Positions 38,201 to 49,855 of a stretch of DNA of 64,000 nucleotides are shown here, one piece after another. The translations under genes were made by a program, and so were the position numbers. Each line of letters starts with the position of its first letter. Position 1 is the first letter of the stretch. The notes beneath the pieces are model-generated. The model saw nothing but the letters and a program-made list of their open reading frames with translations. It was not told where the DNA came from and did not search any database. The stretch spans positions 1 to 64,000 of the forward strand of contig JAQUIZ010000002.1 in the NCBI GenBank assembly GCA_028683355.1, in the 5' to 3' direction. The DNA is from Fermentimonas sp. (lineage in GTDB: Bacteria > Bacteroidota > Bacteroidia > Bacteroidales > Dysgonomonadaceae).

Positions 38201-38653
38201 ATCGTTCCATACCACTTTCTGCATTGATGTTTCCGGAGTAATCCAAGGACCTCCTGCCAGTGCAAAACCGTCACAAATATGCATCCCCATTTTCAGACCA
38301 AGCCTGTCTGCCTCCTCCATTGAAAAACGAACCAGTTCCCACCATTCAGGGGTAAGTTGGTCATAAGTCGGAGAATATTCAAACGTTTTATTCTCTGCAT
38401 CACTTCTAATTGGCATTAAATATGCACCTCCAAGACCAATATTTTTCATAGCCTCCAAATCGGCTGTTATTCCCTCTTTCGACACTGCACCATACATCCA
38501 ATACCAAAATGTCCAGGGATCTGATTCGCCGGGTGAGGGATTAATAAACTGCTCCTCCAACGAAACTTTTTGAACTGTACTACTACATCCTCCCAAAATT
38601 AAAAGAAGGGATACTATAGCAATTATATTTAATTTTTTCACTTTAATATACAT
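35219..38653 (-). CDS. GH106 alpha-L-rhamnosidase, lipoprotein
   Basis: The frame is open from 38761, but the ATG at 38653 gives a clear lipoprotein signal (LILGGCSS, C near residue 23) and leaves 59 bp after the GH2 stop, so it is preferred (1144 residues). The N-terminus FWYWMYGAVSKEGITADLEAMKNIGLGGAYL is diagnostic of GH106 (seen as WYWMYGAVSKEGIT then ADLEAMKNIGLGGAYL). The TIM-barrel region runs to about residue 800, with an inserted discoidin-like segment (about 240-310), and a C-terminal jelly-roll (about 1030-1120, VYVNDIYCGTAWTSPDRV) is of the type found in GH2. GH106 enzymes release alpha-L-rhamnose from rhamnogalacturonan I or II. Lipidation places it at the periplasm or surface. 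Confidence 0.88.
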   Translation of the reverse strand: MYIKVKKLNIIAIVSLLLILGGCSSTVQKVSLEEQFINPSPGESDPWTFWYWMYGAVSKEGITADLEAMKNIGLGGAYLMPIRSDAENKTFEYSPTYDQLTPEWWELVRFSMEEADRLGLKMGMHICDGFALAGGPWITPETSMQKVVWNDTIVDGGKLNNLLLSQPKSYEGFYKDIALFAVPFKNYLTTDEILPKVTSNTEDVTPDYLINKDGSGTFRSSEPCWIQYEFDQPFTSRSIHIVPGGNNFQAQRMSVFASDDGINFRVIKHLVPPRQGWQNGDENFTYSIPATEARYFRFYWDPAGTEPGAEDLDAAKWRPNLKIDNIFLSGEPRIDQFEGKNASVWRVGKKNSSEEIPVDDCIAEGDIITIPSSSLNNNMLNTELPEGKWKIVRMGHTSTGHMNATAGGGKGLECDKFSPEAVKTQLNNWFGAAFEKTDPVLSRRVLKYMHVDSWECGSQNWSANFLSEFKKRRGYDLSPYMLVYTGTPVGSAEMTEAILHDIRQTIAELVVDVFYTTLSDFANDYDCELSAECVSPTMVSDGMMHYSKVDRPMGEFWLKSPTHDKFNDMMDAISGGHIYGKNIIQGEGFTQLRTMWNENPRMIKPLLDRNYALGLNKIFHHVYVHNPYIDKFPGVTLDGIGLYFQRDQTWWDQSKAWIEYIKRSQTMLQFGKPVVDIAVFTGEETPRRSILPERLVSSLPGIFGEEKVNTEKVRIANEEQPLRVEPIGVTHSAGITDAGEWIDALKGYKYDSFNRDILLNHSQVRNGKLVTAGGMEYSVLILPKPYPLSPHGEYMSIEVAEKIKEIQAKGVTVLLGDRPLYTPGFNGINDFKSGRSKTEQKLKEIIDHIWSVSDEYLLPYNKHDFSQFNLEKDLDLKGEEDVAWTHRSGDGVDIYFISNQKEENRNLDISFRSTGKQPELWDPVTGEIMNVEKWKAKDKRTIINLDLYPYQSFFVVFKNPVSENSDKSTSESNSSIRFAESSVINEQANLITKEWKIDFERDSTLQITREELFDWSKEANKKIRYYSGTALYSTSFQVDIKSDNKNIYLDLGILPDLADVYVNDIYCGTAWTSPDRVNITKALKIGDNKLDIRVVNGWANRIKGVHEGEIKDDDIWTNATYWISNQPLQSSGLLGPLTLITSYK

Positions 38654-38712
38654 ATTTTCAACAGTAACTTTCAGATATTGTCTCGCTTCTATTTTATAAA
38701 ACTTTATTTGTT

Positions 38713-41586
38713 CTATTCGAATCTTAAAACAATACTTCCCTCTTTCTCTCCGCATGCCCAAAAAGGTTGGGATGAAGGACCTACTAAATCTGTTGTATTA
38801 ACTTTATTACGCACAGGAGGTATTACATCAAGTATAGTTATACCGCTTTCAGGAAAAGTATAAAGCAGCTTATCCCTGCCGTCAAGTGGCTGATATATAC
38901 CTATAAAAACTTCTGGATTTTTGTTGGCAATAGAGATTGTACCCTCAACCGTCTCAATACTCATCCATTTTGTATTTGAAAAATATCCTTTAAACTCAGG
39001 ATAGGTAAACGTTTCGCCTGGGATAGGGTCGTTATACTCATTTTCCCAGATGCCATAAGTTGCTCCATGCATTCTATTTTGCCAGACACGATATGGTCCA
39101 TCGCCAAGCCATCTTTTAGCTCTGACACTGTTTTCAGGATAATCAAACTGTATACCCATCATATCAACAACACCGTTAAAATTATAACTGTAATTCAATT
39201 CGAGTGTTCCGTCAGACAGCAGGTTCCATTCAGCTTTATTCATGTTACCAAGTTTATATTGAACATGAAGAACTGGTGTATTACCATTTTTTTCTACGTA
39301 AATAGTATCCAGTATTCCAGCGTCCTCAAATTCCATATATATCCTTTCCTTACTTCTTGCATCAGGATCATCATGATTATAAAATTGGTCTAAAGATCTG
39401 TCCCCTCTTCTAACTGCGTAAAATCTTGGGCCATTTTCAAATGATATCTTTCGTCCGTTCACGTTGACTTCTTTCAACAAGCCATCCTTTTTACTAAATG
39501 TGTAAGATCTGCCTGAAGCTGACAATACAATTGATTCTCCGTCGTTGTTTACGGTTGCCTTACTGCCTTCGGAGTTTACAGATTCAGCACTAACTTTTTC
39601 TTCTTTAATTTCCCAGCTCCAACGCCATAAGTCCTTACCAAACTTATCTACTACCGTTATATATAGCCCGTTTACTTCATTATTGAACGAAGGCATATCT
39701 ATTAACATTATTCCTTTTGAGTGAGGTGAAATATTAATTCCTTTCTGTTCACCGCTTCTTATTGTTTTAACCTCATCATCTGAATTGTTGAAAGCAGGAA
39801 AAGCAACCTGCTCCCACCTAAATGTACATTCATTCAGATTGGTGAAATCATATCTGTTTTCAACAAACAGTTTACCATCAAAGTTACGATCAATATCTTT
39901 ATTCATTATCTGTATAGGCGACCACACCTCCTTAACAGTGTAAAAACTGCCTTCTTTTTCGTGATTGGGGCCTACAATGCCGTCAGCGGCCCAATTGCCC
40001 TGATTATCAATAATTCCACCTTTGTCAACTCTTTTCACACCCTCATCTGCAAAAACCCATAGGAATGCGCCGGCAAAACGAGAGTGTTTACGCATTAGTT
40101 CCCAATAGTCAAACAATCCTGCACCATGACCACCATCATACAATCCATGTAAAATTTCGGTTGGCATAAATATTTCCGGCAATCTCATATACTCCTGTGT
40201 CTCACCATAAGATCGGTAGTGCATAGTTTCAAAACCGCCAAAATTACCCTGAGGATGCAACACCGGACGTTTTTGCGGATCCCACAGATGGAACTCACCA
40301 TCAAGTTCTGTATTCCATCCTTTTTCATTACCATTGCTCCACCAAATAACAGAAGGGTGGTTCACATCGCGTGTAACCAGAGATTCTATCAATTTTTTTC
40401 CGGTGGGTGTATCATATTTACCGTGCCATCCCCCTAATTCGTCCATCACATACAAACCTAGTTCATCACATGCTTCCAGAAATTCAGGATCAGGTGGATA
40501 ATGCGACAATCGTACGGCATTCATATTCATCTCTTTAATTAGCCGTACGTCCTCATAATTTTTCTCGCGATCAAGAGTTCGTCCTGTTTCAGGGCGAAAA
40601 CTGTGACGATTAACACCTTTGATTGTTACTTTAGTTCCGTTTATATACAATCCATCACTTTCTCTTACTTCTATAGTACGGAAGCCAAATTTCTCACTAA
40701 CCTTATGGATTTCTTTACCAAGTTCATCCAACAGTGTAAAATGCGCAGAATAAAGATTGGGTGTTTCTGCTGTCCATAATAAAGGTGAGGTCAGATTCAG
40801 ACTTATGTTAGTCCAGTCACTACCATTTCTCAGCGGAGAGGTTGTCTCTGCAACTTTCCGACCATTTGCTGCAAATATTTCTGTTCTAACACTTAATTTT
40901 CCAGATGTAGCATTTCCAAGATAACATTTGGCTAAAAAAGAGCCATCAGCTTCTGCATTAACAGCTACTCTTTTTATATGTGTGGCCGGCTTAATTTCGA
41001 GAAATACCGGACGTATAATACCACCGAAATTCCAATAGTCTGCCCTACGTTCAGCAAGATTCACTGAAGCATTTTCTGACTCTTTCTTCACAGACACTTC
41101 CAATAGATTTTTTTTGCCATATTTCAGCAAATCAGTCACATCGTACGAAAATCGATAGAAGCCTCCCTGATGTTTAGAACCTGCTTTTAAACCATTAATC
41201 TTAACTTCTGTATCTGTCATTGAAGCTTCAAAAACCAGTCTAATATTTTTATCACTCCACTCTAATGGTGCATCAAACTCATATTTGTACATCCCTTCTT
41301 CTTTTGCAACACCTTCAGGGAAGGCTTTGCCGTAAAACGACATACCATACTGAAACTGTCCGAATCCCTGAGTTTCCCAGCAAGAGGGAACTTTGATCTT
41401 GGACCACTCTCCGGCATTCATGCCTTCAGAAACAAAGAAATCCCATTCAACTGCATCAGAAGCACCCTTTCCCGATAGATAACTTATTACAGTCTGCGGT
41501 GCGTTATTCTTTTGTGCATTTATTGCAAAAAAATGAGTACTCAGAAATAATAAAATAGTAATGTTTAAAAAATGTTTGATACGCAT
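38713..41586 (-). CDS. GH2 beta-galactosidase-type enzyme (957 residues)
   Basis: Signal peptide about 1-23. A LacZ-like order: sugar-binding domain (WETQGFGQFQYGMSF, about 40-200), Ig-like domain, TIM barrel with acid/base E421 in WWSNGNEKGW and nucleophile E477 in MPTEILHG, then the large C-terminal beta-galactosidase small-chain-like domain (about 690-957, YFSNTKWMSIETVEG). It differs from LacZ at the nucleophile motif (TEILHG rather than SEYAHA), so beta-galactose is only one possibility; beta-glucuronate or beta-arabinose are alternatives. The next gene upstream, 45 bp away, is another GH2, and the GH106 follows. Confidence 0.85.
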   Translation of the reverse strand: MRIKHFLNITILLFLSTHFFAINAQKNNAPQTVISYLSGKGASDAVEWDFFVSEGMNAGEWSKIKVPSCWETQGFGQFQYGMSFYGKAFPEGVAKEEGMYKYEFDAPLEWSDKNIRLVFEASMTDTEVKINGLKAGSKHQGGFYRFSYDVTDLLKYGKKNLLEVSVKKESENASVNLAERRADYWNFGGIIRPVFLEIKPATHIKRVAVNAEADGSFLAKCYLGNATSGKLSVRTEIFAANGRKVAETTSPLRNGSDWTNISLNLTSPLLWTAETPNLYSAHFTLLDELGKEIHKVSEKFGFRTIEVRESDGLYINGTKVTIKGVNRHSFRPETGRTLDREKNYEDVRLIKEMNMNAVRLSHYPPDPEFLEACDELGLYVMDELGGWHGKYDTPTGKKLIESLVTRDVNHPSVIWWSNGNEKGWNTELDGEFHLWDPQKRPVLHPQGNFGGFETMHYRSYGETQEYMRLPEIFMPTEILHGLYDGGHGAGLFDYWELMRKHSRFAGAFLWVFADEGVKRVDKGGIIDNQGNWAADGIVGPNHEKEGSFYTVKEVWSPIQIMNKDIDRNFDGKLFVENRYDFTNLNECTFRWEQVAFPAFNNSDDEVKTIRSGEQKGINISPHSKGIMLIDMPSFNNEVNGLYITVVDKFGKDLWRWSWEIKEEKVSAESVNSEGSKATVNNDGESIVLSASGRSYTFSKKDGLLKEVNVNGRKISFENGPRFYAVRRGDRSLDQFYNHDDPDARSKERIYMEFEDAGILDTIYVEKNGNTPVLHVQYKLGNMNKAEWNLLSDGTLELNYSYNFNGVVDMMGIQFDYPENSVRAKRWLGDGPYRVWQNRMHGATYGIWENEYNDPIPGETFTYPEFKGYFSNTKWMSIETVEGTISIANKNPEVFIGIYQPLDGRDKLLYTFPESGITILDVIPPVRNKVNTTDLVGPSSQPFWACGEKEGSIVLRFE

Positions 41587-41630
41587 AATTATGGTCCTGA
41601 ATTTAAATACTGTTTTTAAAAAGACGCTGC

Positions 41631-44903
<3,273 letters not shown>

Positions 44904-47900
44904 TTATTGTACTGTTAAAGAATTCAGGTTTAATCCCTTCATATTATCTGATGACAAAACAACTTTGTAATGTCCTGCATTAATAAAACCATTGGTACTG
45001 GTGCTCAATGTTCGCCACTTTTCAGGAGCCAAGGGAAATGTGATGAGATCATCCTTAATTAATGTGCCATCTTCAGCAATAAGTTGGAATCGCACCTCTT
45101 TTGGACTATCACCTACGTTCATGTAGGAAAATCTAAAGGCGTAAATATTTGCCACACCGGTTGACACTTGCCAGCTTATAGAACCGGAGGTGCTGCTAAT
45201 GAAGTCTAACGACAATCTGTCTCTTACCTCATTTATTTCAACTTCTCCCTCAGTCTTAGCGTCTTCTGCAGGATAAACAACAGTTTGCCTGCCATCATCA
45301 CCTTCCGGAAGAGATTCTACCGGTGTTTTAACAACCCTATCTATATTGCCCCAGCTCCAACCTTCAGTTGGAGAAGCATCTGCAGGCTTGATATTGGGAT
45401 TAAGTGATGCTATTGCAATTGCAGAAATAAGTGCTTGCCCCGATTTCACCTGAGGAAAAGATATTTTCAATTCCCCTCCTCTGACATTTGCATCCAACAC
45501 CTGTTTAAATGCACGATCATGCCCCGATTCAGCCCATATATCCAGGTCACTAATGTAAACTGAATCATTCAAGGCTACATCAAAAACTCTGTATCCTTCA
45601 CCATCCTTAATTCCACCCGTACCATACCAAGGTTCTATGAAATATAATTCTACCCTATACTTTTCATCCGGTAGTGGAAAATGATATGAAAGTTCATGCC
45701 GCCCGTAACGAAATTGTCCAAACAATTCCCAGTCTTTTGTACCCTTAATAGGATCCTTGGTAAATCTTTGACTTCCCTGGTAAGGATTAACATCCTCAAA
45801 TTTATTGGTCCATGAAACTGACCCCCAATACATATCGCTTTTTCTTGCAACATCAGCACTCCAAACCTGTCCAAATTGATCCTTATAGTTATCGCCACCG
45901 CTGTTTACACGGTAAATATAGTTGTACCCATCTTCAGCCTTAAGTATCTTGTCGTCTTCATCATAGAGCGACTCAAAACCTGGAGATTTGGCAAGATTAT
46001 CGAGTATTATACAATCCTCTGCAACAGCTTTACCATCCATATAACCAACAGCATACAACACATTATATCTGACATTAGCATTTTTCCAAACAAAGTGTGT
46101 ACCTTTTTGTCCTCTTTTCTTACGACCCAAAGATATCGATTTCACATCGTTAAAAAGCTCTACCTCATCACAATTAGAAAAAATACGAATTTCATCTTTC
46201 ACACCGGGAGAATTCCATCTATCACTCCAGGTATGCGAAACAATATATACCATAGGATCATTATCTGGCGTTGCATAGTTGGAACGATACATGTAATATA
46301 CGTCCGTTGGTTCTCCCCACGTAGTCAATAATCCTTTATAATTAACTGGTCCAACTTTATCTATCACACGGTATCCTTCATCAGGATGTCTCCTGCCGGG
46401 GTTGTCATGTGAATTAAATATCCACTGAAACTGTCCAATAGCATTATCTCTGACTTTTTCACCTAAATGTACTTTCTTCTCCATTAAAAGATACATTCTA
46501 TCTTCGCTCCAGACACCATCCTGATAAAAATCGCCTTCGCTATGCAAGTCAATTGAACGCCATGCCCCATACTCCCCATTAAGCAGCTGATTTTTCAATT
46601 CATCTGAATAATTATCAGGATTGCCACCATAAGTACCTGACCAATTCTGCACAATGTTCCAGTCAGTCCCGCCACCTCCATTACAGGTTGTGATTACACG
46701 CTGTTTACTGGCAGTGGGATCCATTTCCCTGATTATCTCCACACACTCTTCAGCAAACTCTTTAGGGAGAACGCTTTCGTTTTGTAATCCCCACATGATT
46801 ACCGAAGGTGAATTTCGTCTTTCTTTTATCCATTGACGAAGTAATTTCTTGAAATTATCTCTGAATTCAGGTGTATCATACCAAATATGGGCAGAAAACT
46901 GAGGCCAAAGCATAATTCCCTCTTTATCCAAATACTCCTTATAAAAAAGGTTGTGAGGCTGATGCGCATCTCTGAATGCGTTAAAACCTGCATCTTTGAT
47001 CATATTTACCCTCGCCCTTATCTCCTCTTTTGTGAAAGCATGTGATTGTCCAAAACGATGCTCATACTCTGCTGTTCCATTAAGAAATAGCGAATTCCCG
47101 TTAATTCTAAATGTTGGATCATCGTCATTTCTTAACACAGGCCAACTAATTGTTCTTATTCCGTAAGGAGTAGTCACTTCATCAGTCGTATTTCCACTCC
47201 TTTTCAGAACAGAAGCCAGCTTATAAAGATAGGGATTTTCATTACTCCATAAGTGTACATTTTCTAATTTAGGGCTAACCTGTCTAATAACCTTTGTTTC
47301 GCCAGGATTTAGTGTAATCATCTCTGAAAGGCGAAAAGCTGCTACTCCGTTATCGTCATTAAGTTTGGTTACAAACTCAACTGTCTCTTGACTGTTACCA
47401 TAATTCTTAATCTCAGTCTCTATATTTAAATAGTTGGTATCGTTGTTCCAAATATGAACGCCGAAAGGCTCAATTCTTACTTTATCTACAACCTCCATAA
47501 CTACAGGCCGGAATATTCCCATTGGCTGTGAACCTTCGGAGAAGCCCCATTCAGAAGAACAGCCACCGCATACCCAGGGCATATCGGTAATAAATGAAGG
47601 ATGTTCAGCTTTTACAGTCAATATATTGTTACCACCCCTGTTCACAGCATCCGTAACGTCAAGTGTGAATGTAGTTCTTCCCCCCGGATGCCTCCCAAAG
47701 TTCTTTCCGTTTAATGTGATTGTTGCATAGGTTCCTACTCCTTCAAATCTAATAAAGAACCGTTTATCGGAGTTATATTCCGGCAGCCTGAACTCCTTTT
47801 TGTACCACGAGTTGCCATGTCTGTTTCCATGAATATGCTGGCGATAACCATGATAATCATCCCAGTTATGTGGAATATCCACACTAATCCACTCACTGTT

Positions 47901-49115
47901 CACATTAAATGAATCATACTTTTTGCTATTCTCTTCTGCTGCTACAGTATTCCAATTTTCATTCAATTGTATGATTCCTCTTTTCCCAGTTAGCTCAGGC
48001 TCAGGGAAACGGAGTTTTGATCGACCTTTAGGTTCTGAAACAGCAACAGCTATTCCTCGCTGATCATGCTCATTAACTGCACAATAGAAATGATAAACTA
48101 CTCCTTCATGTTTTATCAGGTATGATTTATGAGCAAACAGATTATCATAATCCTTCGAAGGAATAATCAGATCCTCTCCCGTCCAGTCTGTCCAGTTAAC
48201 CAGATCATACGAAGCCGCAAATGTGTTGTATGCCTTATATTTCCTATCTGAACGAAATGCACCAAAATAAAACATTACATAAAGATCATCCATCTTTTGG
48301 ATATGAGCATCTCCTGTAATACCTTCTTCGTGCGACAAAACAGGATTACCCGGATATCGCTCCCAATTCACCATATCATCTGAATAAGCGATTCCTACCC
48401 TTTCGGCTTTTATATCATTTTCGGGATTAATCCCACCAGCATTATAAAACATTACAAATGGTTTCCCAAAAGTCTCATTCTCATCAAGAAACACACTGCT
48501 TTTATATTGAATAATATTTTCGAACCACTGAGCATTCTCTTCATCAGGCGACATAGCTGACTGATCAAAAGCTTGCCATTCATGTGCCTTTGTAGGATCA
48601 CCCTCAGTAAAAGCTACGCCTATTTTCAGAGGACCCGTTTCGTAACCGGTTTCAGCACCTCCAATGTATGTCATCCAATATTTATTGTCATAGCTATTCA
48701 ATTTATATCCACCGTCCCATGTATGATCTATCAGCGCAGGATAACCCCCTCGTTGGTTCTCATCCCACTTACCATCACGAAAAGACAACAACCTCCCCAA
48801 AGTATTCCACTCTAGTAGATTATCGCTTTCGGCGATCCATGTTTCGTAACCTCTCCCGTCTTTCCCCGATTTGCCATCATACCGCAGGTAAGTCATATAC
48901 CATTTATCGCCCATTCGGAAGACTGTTGGGCAGTCCATTTTCTCATTATTACTCTCCGGTGCAATCACCAGTCCATATTTATGAGGGGTCTTTACCTCAT
49001 AAAATATAGCTTCCATCTTAGATTGTGATACGGATTTGCCGGATTGGGACATGTCGCAACCTGCACAAATTAAAACAACAATTATTGCAGTTAATATAAT
49101 TTTTATTCTATTCAT
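44904..49115 (-). CDS. multidomain lipoprotein: five-bladed beta-propeller glycosidase-like domain + GH2 + malectin-like + CBM-like
   Basis: The frame extends to 49142, but the ATG at 49115 (MNRIKIILTAIIVV, lipobox CAGCDM) is the credible start (1403 residues). Residues about 45-370 form a GH43/GH32/GH137-like propeller (CPTVFRMGDKWYMTYLR, WIAESDNLLEW, PFVMFYNAGG, GIAYSDDMVNWERY, GDAHIQKMDDLYVMFYFG). Residues about 385-1030 are GH2, with acid/base E780 in WGLQNESVLP and nucleophile E848 in LNGEYGAW. A malectin-like domain (about 1050-1235, YRVNSGGDNYKDQFGQVWSAD) and a CBM6/35-like sandwich follow. The propeller-GH2 pairing recalls the B. thetaiotaomicron RG-II enzyme BT0996 (GH137 plus GH2), as I remember it. 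It may remove two successive sugars. Confidence 0.8.
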   Translation of the reverse strand: MNRIKIILTAIIVVLICAGCDMSQSGKSVSQSKMEAIFYEVKTPHKYGLVIAPESNNEKMDCPTVFRMGDKWYMTYLRYDGKSGKDGRGYETWIAESDNLLEWNTLGRLLSFRDGKWDENQRGGYPALIDHTWDGGYKLNSYDNKYWMTYIGGAETGYETGPLKIGVAFTEGDPTKAHEWQAFDQSAMSPDEENAQWFENIIQYKSSVFLDENETFGKPFVMFYNAGGINPENDIKAERVGIAYSDDMVNWERYPGNPVLSHEEGITGDAHIQKMDDLYVMFYFGAFRSDRKYKAYNTFAASYDLVNWTDWTGEDLIIPSKDYDNLFAHKSYLIKHEGVVYHFYCAVNEHDQRGIAVAVSEPKGRSKLRFPEPELTGKRGIIQLNENWNTVAAEENSKKYDSFNVNSEWISVDIPHNWDDYHGYRQHIHGNRHGNSWYKKEFRLPEYNSDKRFFIRFEGVGTYATITLNGKNFGRHPGGRTTFTLDVTDAVNRGGNNILTVKAEHPSFITDMPWVCGGCSSEWGFSEGSQPMGIFRPVVMEVVDKVRIEPFGVHIWNNDTNYLNIETEIKNYGNSQETVEFVTKLNDDNGVAAFRLSEMITLNPGETKVIRQVSPKLENVHLWSNENPYLYKLASVLKRSGNTTDEVTTPYGIRTISWPVLRNDDDPTFRINGNSLFLNGTAEYEHRFGQSHAFTKEEIRARVNMIKDAGFNAFRDAHQPHNLFYKEYLDKEGIMLWPQFSAHIWYDTPEFRDNFKKLLRQWIKERRNSPSVIMWGLQNESVLPKEFAEECVEIIREMDPTASKQRVITTCNGGGGTDWNIVQNWSGTYGGNPDNYSDELKNQLLNGEYGAWRSIDLHSEGDFYQDGVWSEDRMYLLMEKKVHLGEKVRDNAIGQFQWIFNSHDNPGRRHPDEGYRVIDKVGPVNYKGLLTTWGEPTDVYYMYRSNYATPDNDPMVYIVSHTWSDRWNSPGVKDEIRIFSNCDEVELFNDVKSISLGRKKRGQKGTHFVWKNANVRYNVLYAVGYMDGKAVAEDCIILDNLAKSPGFESLYDEDDKILKAEDGYNYIYRVNSGGDNYKDQFGQVWSADVARKSDMYWGSVSWTNKFEDVNPYQGSQRFTKDPIKGTKDWELFGQFRYGRHELSYHFPLPDEKYRVELYFIEPWYGTGGIKDGEGYRVFDVALNDSVYISDLDIWAESGHDRAFKQVLDANVRGGELKISFPQVKSGQALISAIAIASLNPNIKPADASPTEGWSWGNIDRVVKTPVESLPEGDDGRQTVVYPAEDAKTEGEVEINEVRDRLSLDFISSTSGSISWQVSTGVANIYAFRFSYMNVGDSPKEVRFQLIAEDGTLIKDDLITFPLAPEKWRTLSTSTNGFINAGHYKVVLSSDNMKGLNLNSLTVQ

Positions 49116-49138
49116 CTGTTTAATTTTTTTGTAACAAA

Positions 49139-49843
49139 TCATTTGTCGTGCACAATTTTTCTGTAAACACAGCTACTGTTATTACAAATTTTGCATCCAT
49201 AATTATACTTTTGAAGCACATTGCCGATACCTATTATACCGCTGACCGATTTTTCAGGGATCATCAGGCATGTATCGGTGAGCGATACTCCAACTTTGTT
49301 ACTTCCTATTAGTGAAAATATTTTTTTCTGATCATTAAGTTCCCAGTTACAATATCCCGGGCTATATCTATTACTGACGCTCATTTCTTCCTTTTTCATC
49401 TCATCAGTAAGATTCTCTTGGATTATATCCATTGCCTTCTCTACGGTAAGTGATCCTATTGCATCGAGTAGAAAAGCTTCCATAATATCTCCGTTACGGT
49501 TCAGTGTGTTAACTGTTTTTGTAAAAACAGGTCCTGCAGTACATAAAAAAACAGCTAATGAAGTGGCATCTTTCAGATATCCTGAGATTTGCTTTCCTGT
49601 ATGCAAGTCCTCATTATCAACTATAATTAATCCATCTTTTCGGGATACAGATATATCCCTTTTTATTTTATATCCACCTGAAATACCTTCTATATTCTCT
49701 AATTCCCGTAGAATTTCTAATACAAAAACTTTTGAAGGATGTTCATCTTCTATACCTGTGGAATTAATAAATTGAAAAACTTCGTCGGAAGAAGGAGCGA
49801 CATCTTTAAACGAAAATTGAAAAAAATGAAACGATTCCGACAT
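49139..49843 (-). CDS. stand-alone MetH-activation-domain-like protein
   Basis: A 234-residue soluble protein. Its C-terminal half has RYSPGYCNWELNDQKKIF, GVSLTDTCLMIPEKSVSG and a Cys cluster CKICNNSSCVYRK, matching the activation domain of cobalamin-dependent methionine synthase, which binds SAM and remethylates oxidised cob(II)alamin with electrons from flavodoxin. Here the domain is separate from any methionine synthase and follows a methyltransferase and a corrinoid protein, so a reactivase for the corrinoid protein is the natural inference. The three C-terminal cysteines could bind metal or an iron-sulfur cluster. It has a perfect Shine-Dalgarno overlapping the upstream stop codon. Confidence 0.82.
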   Translation of the reverse strand: MSESFHFFQFSFKDVAPSSDEVFQFINSTGIEDEHPSKVFVLEILRELENIEGISGGYKIKRDISVSRKDGLIIVDNEDLHTGKQISGYLKDATSLAVFLCTAGPVFTKTVNTLNRNGDIMEAFLLDAIGSLTVEKAMDIIQENLTDEMKKEEMSVSNRYSPGYCNWELNDQKKIFSLIGSNKVGVSLTDTCLMIPEKSVSGIIGIGNVLQKYNYGCKICNNSSCVYRKIVHDK

Positions 49844-49847
49844 CTAT

Positions 49848-49855
49848 CCCTCCTT
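49848..49855 (-). promoter_or_regulatory. strong Shine-Dalgarno (AAGGAGGG) for the MetH-activation-like gene
   Basis: On the minus strand TGAAGGAGGGATAGATG joins the stop of the UROD-family gene, a near-perfect anti-16S match and the start codon. Almost every other start in the window has only AT-rich sequence upstream, as is usual in Bacteroidota, so this site stands out and may couple translation of the two genes. Confidence 0.75.

Noticed and set aside
45876..46331. 151-residue plus-strand frame inside the propeller-GH2 fusion gene
   Set aside because: Lies antisense to a confidently assigned GH2/malectin region; no start context or recognisable domain.
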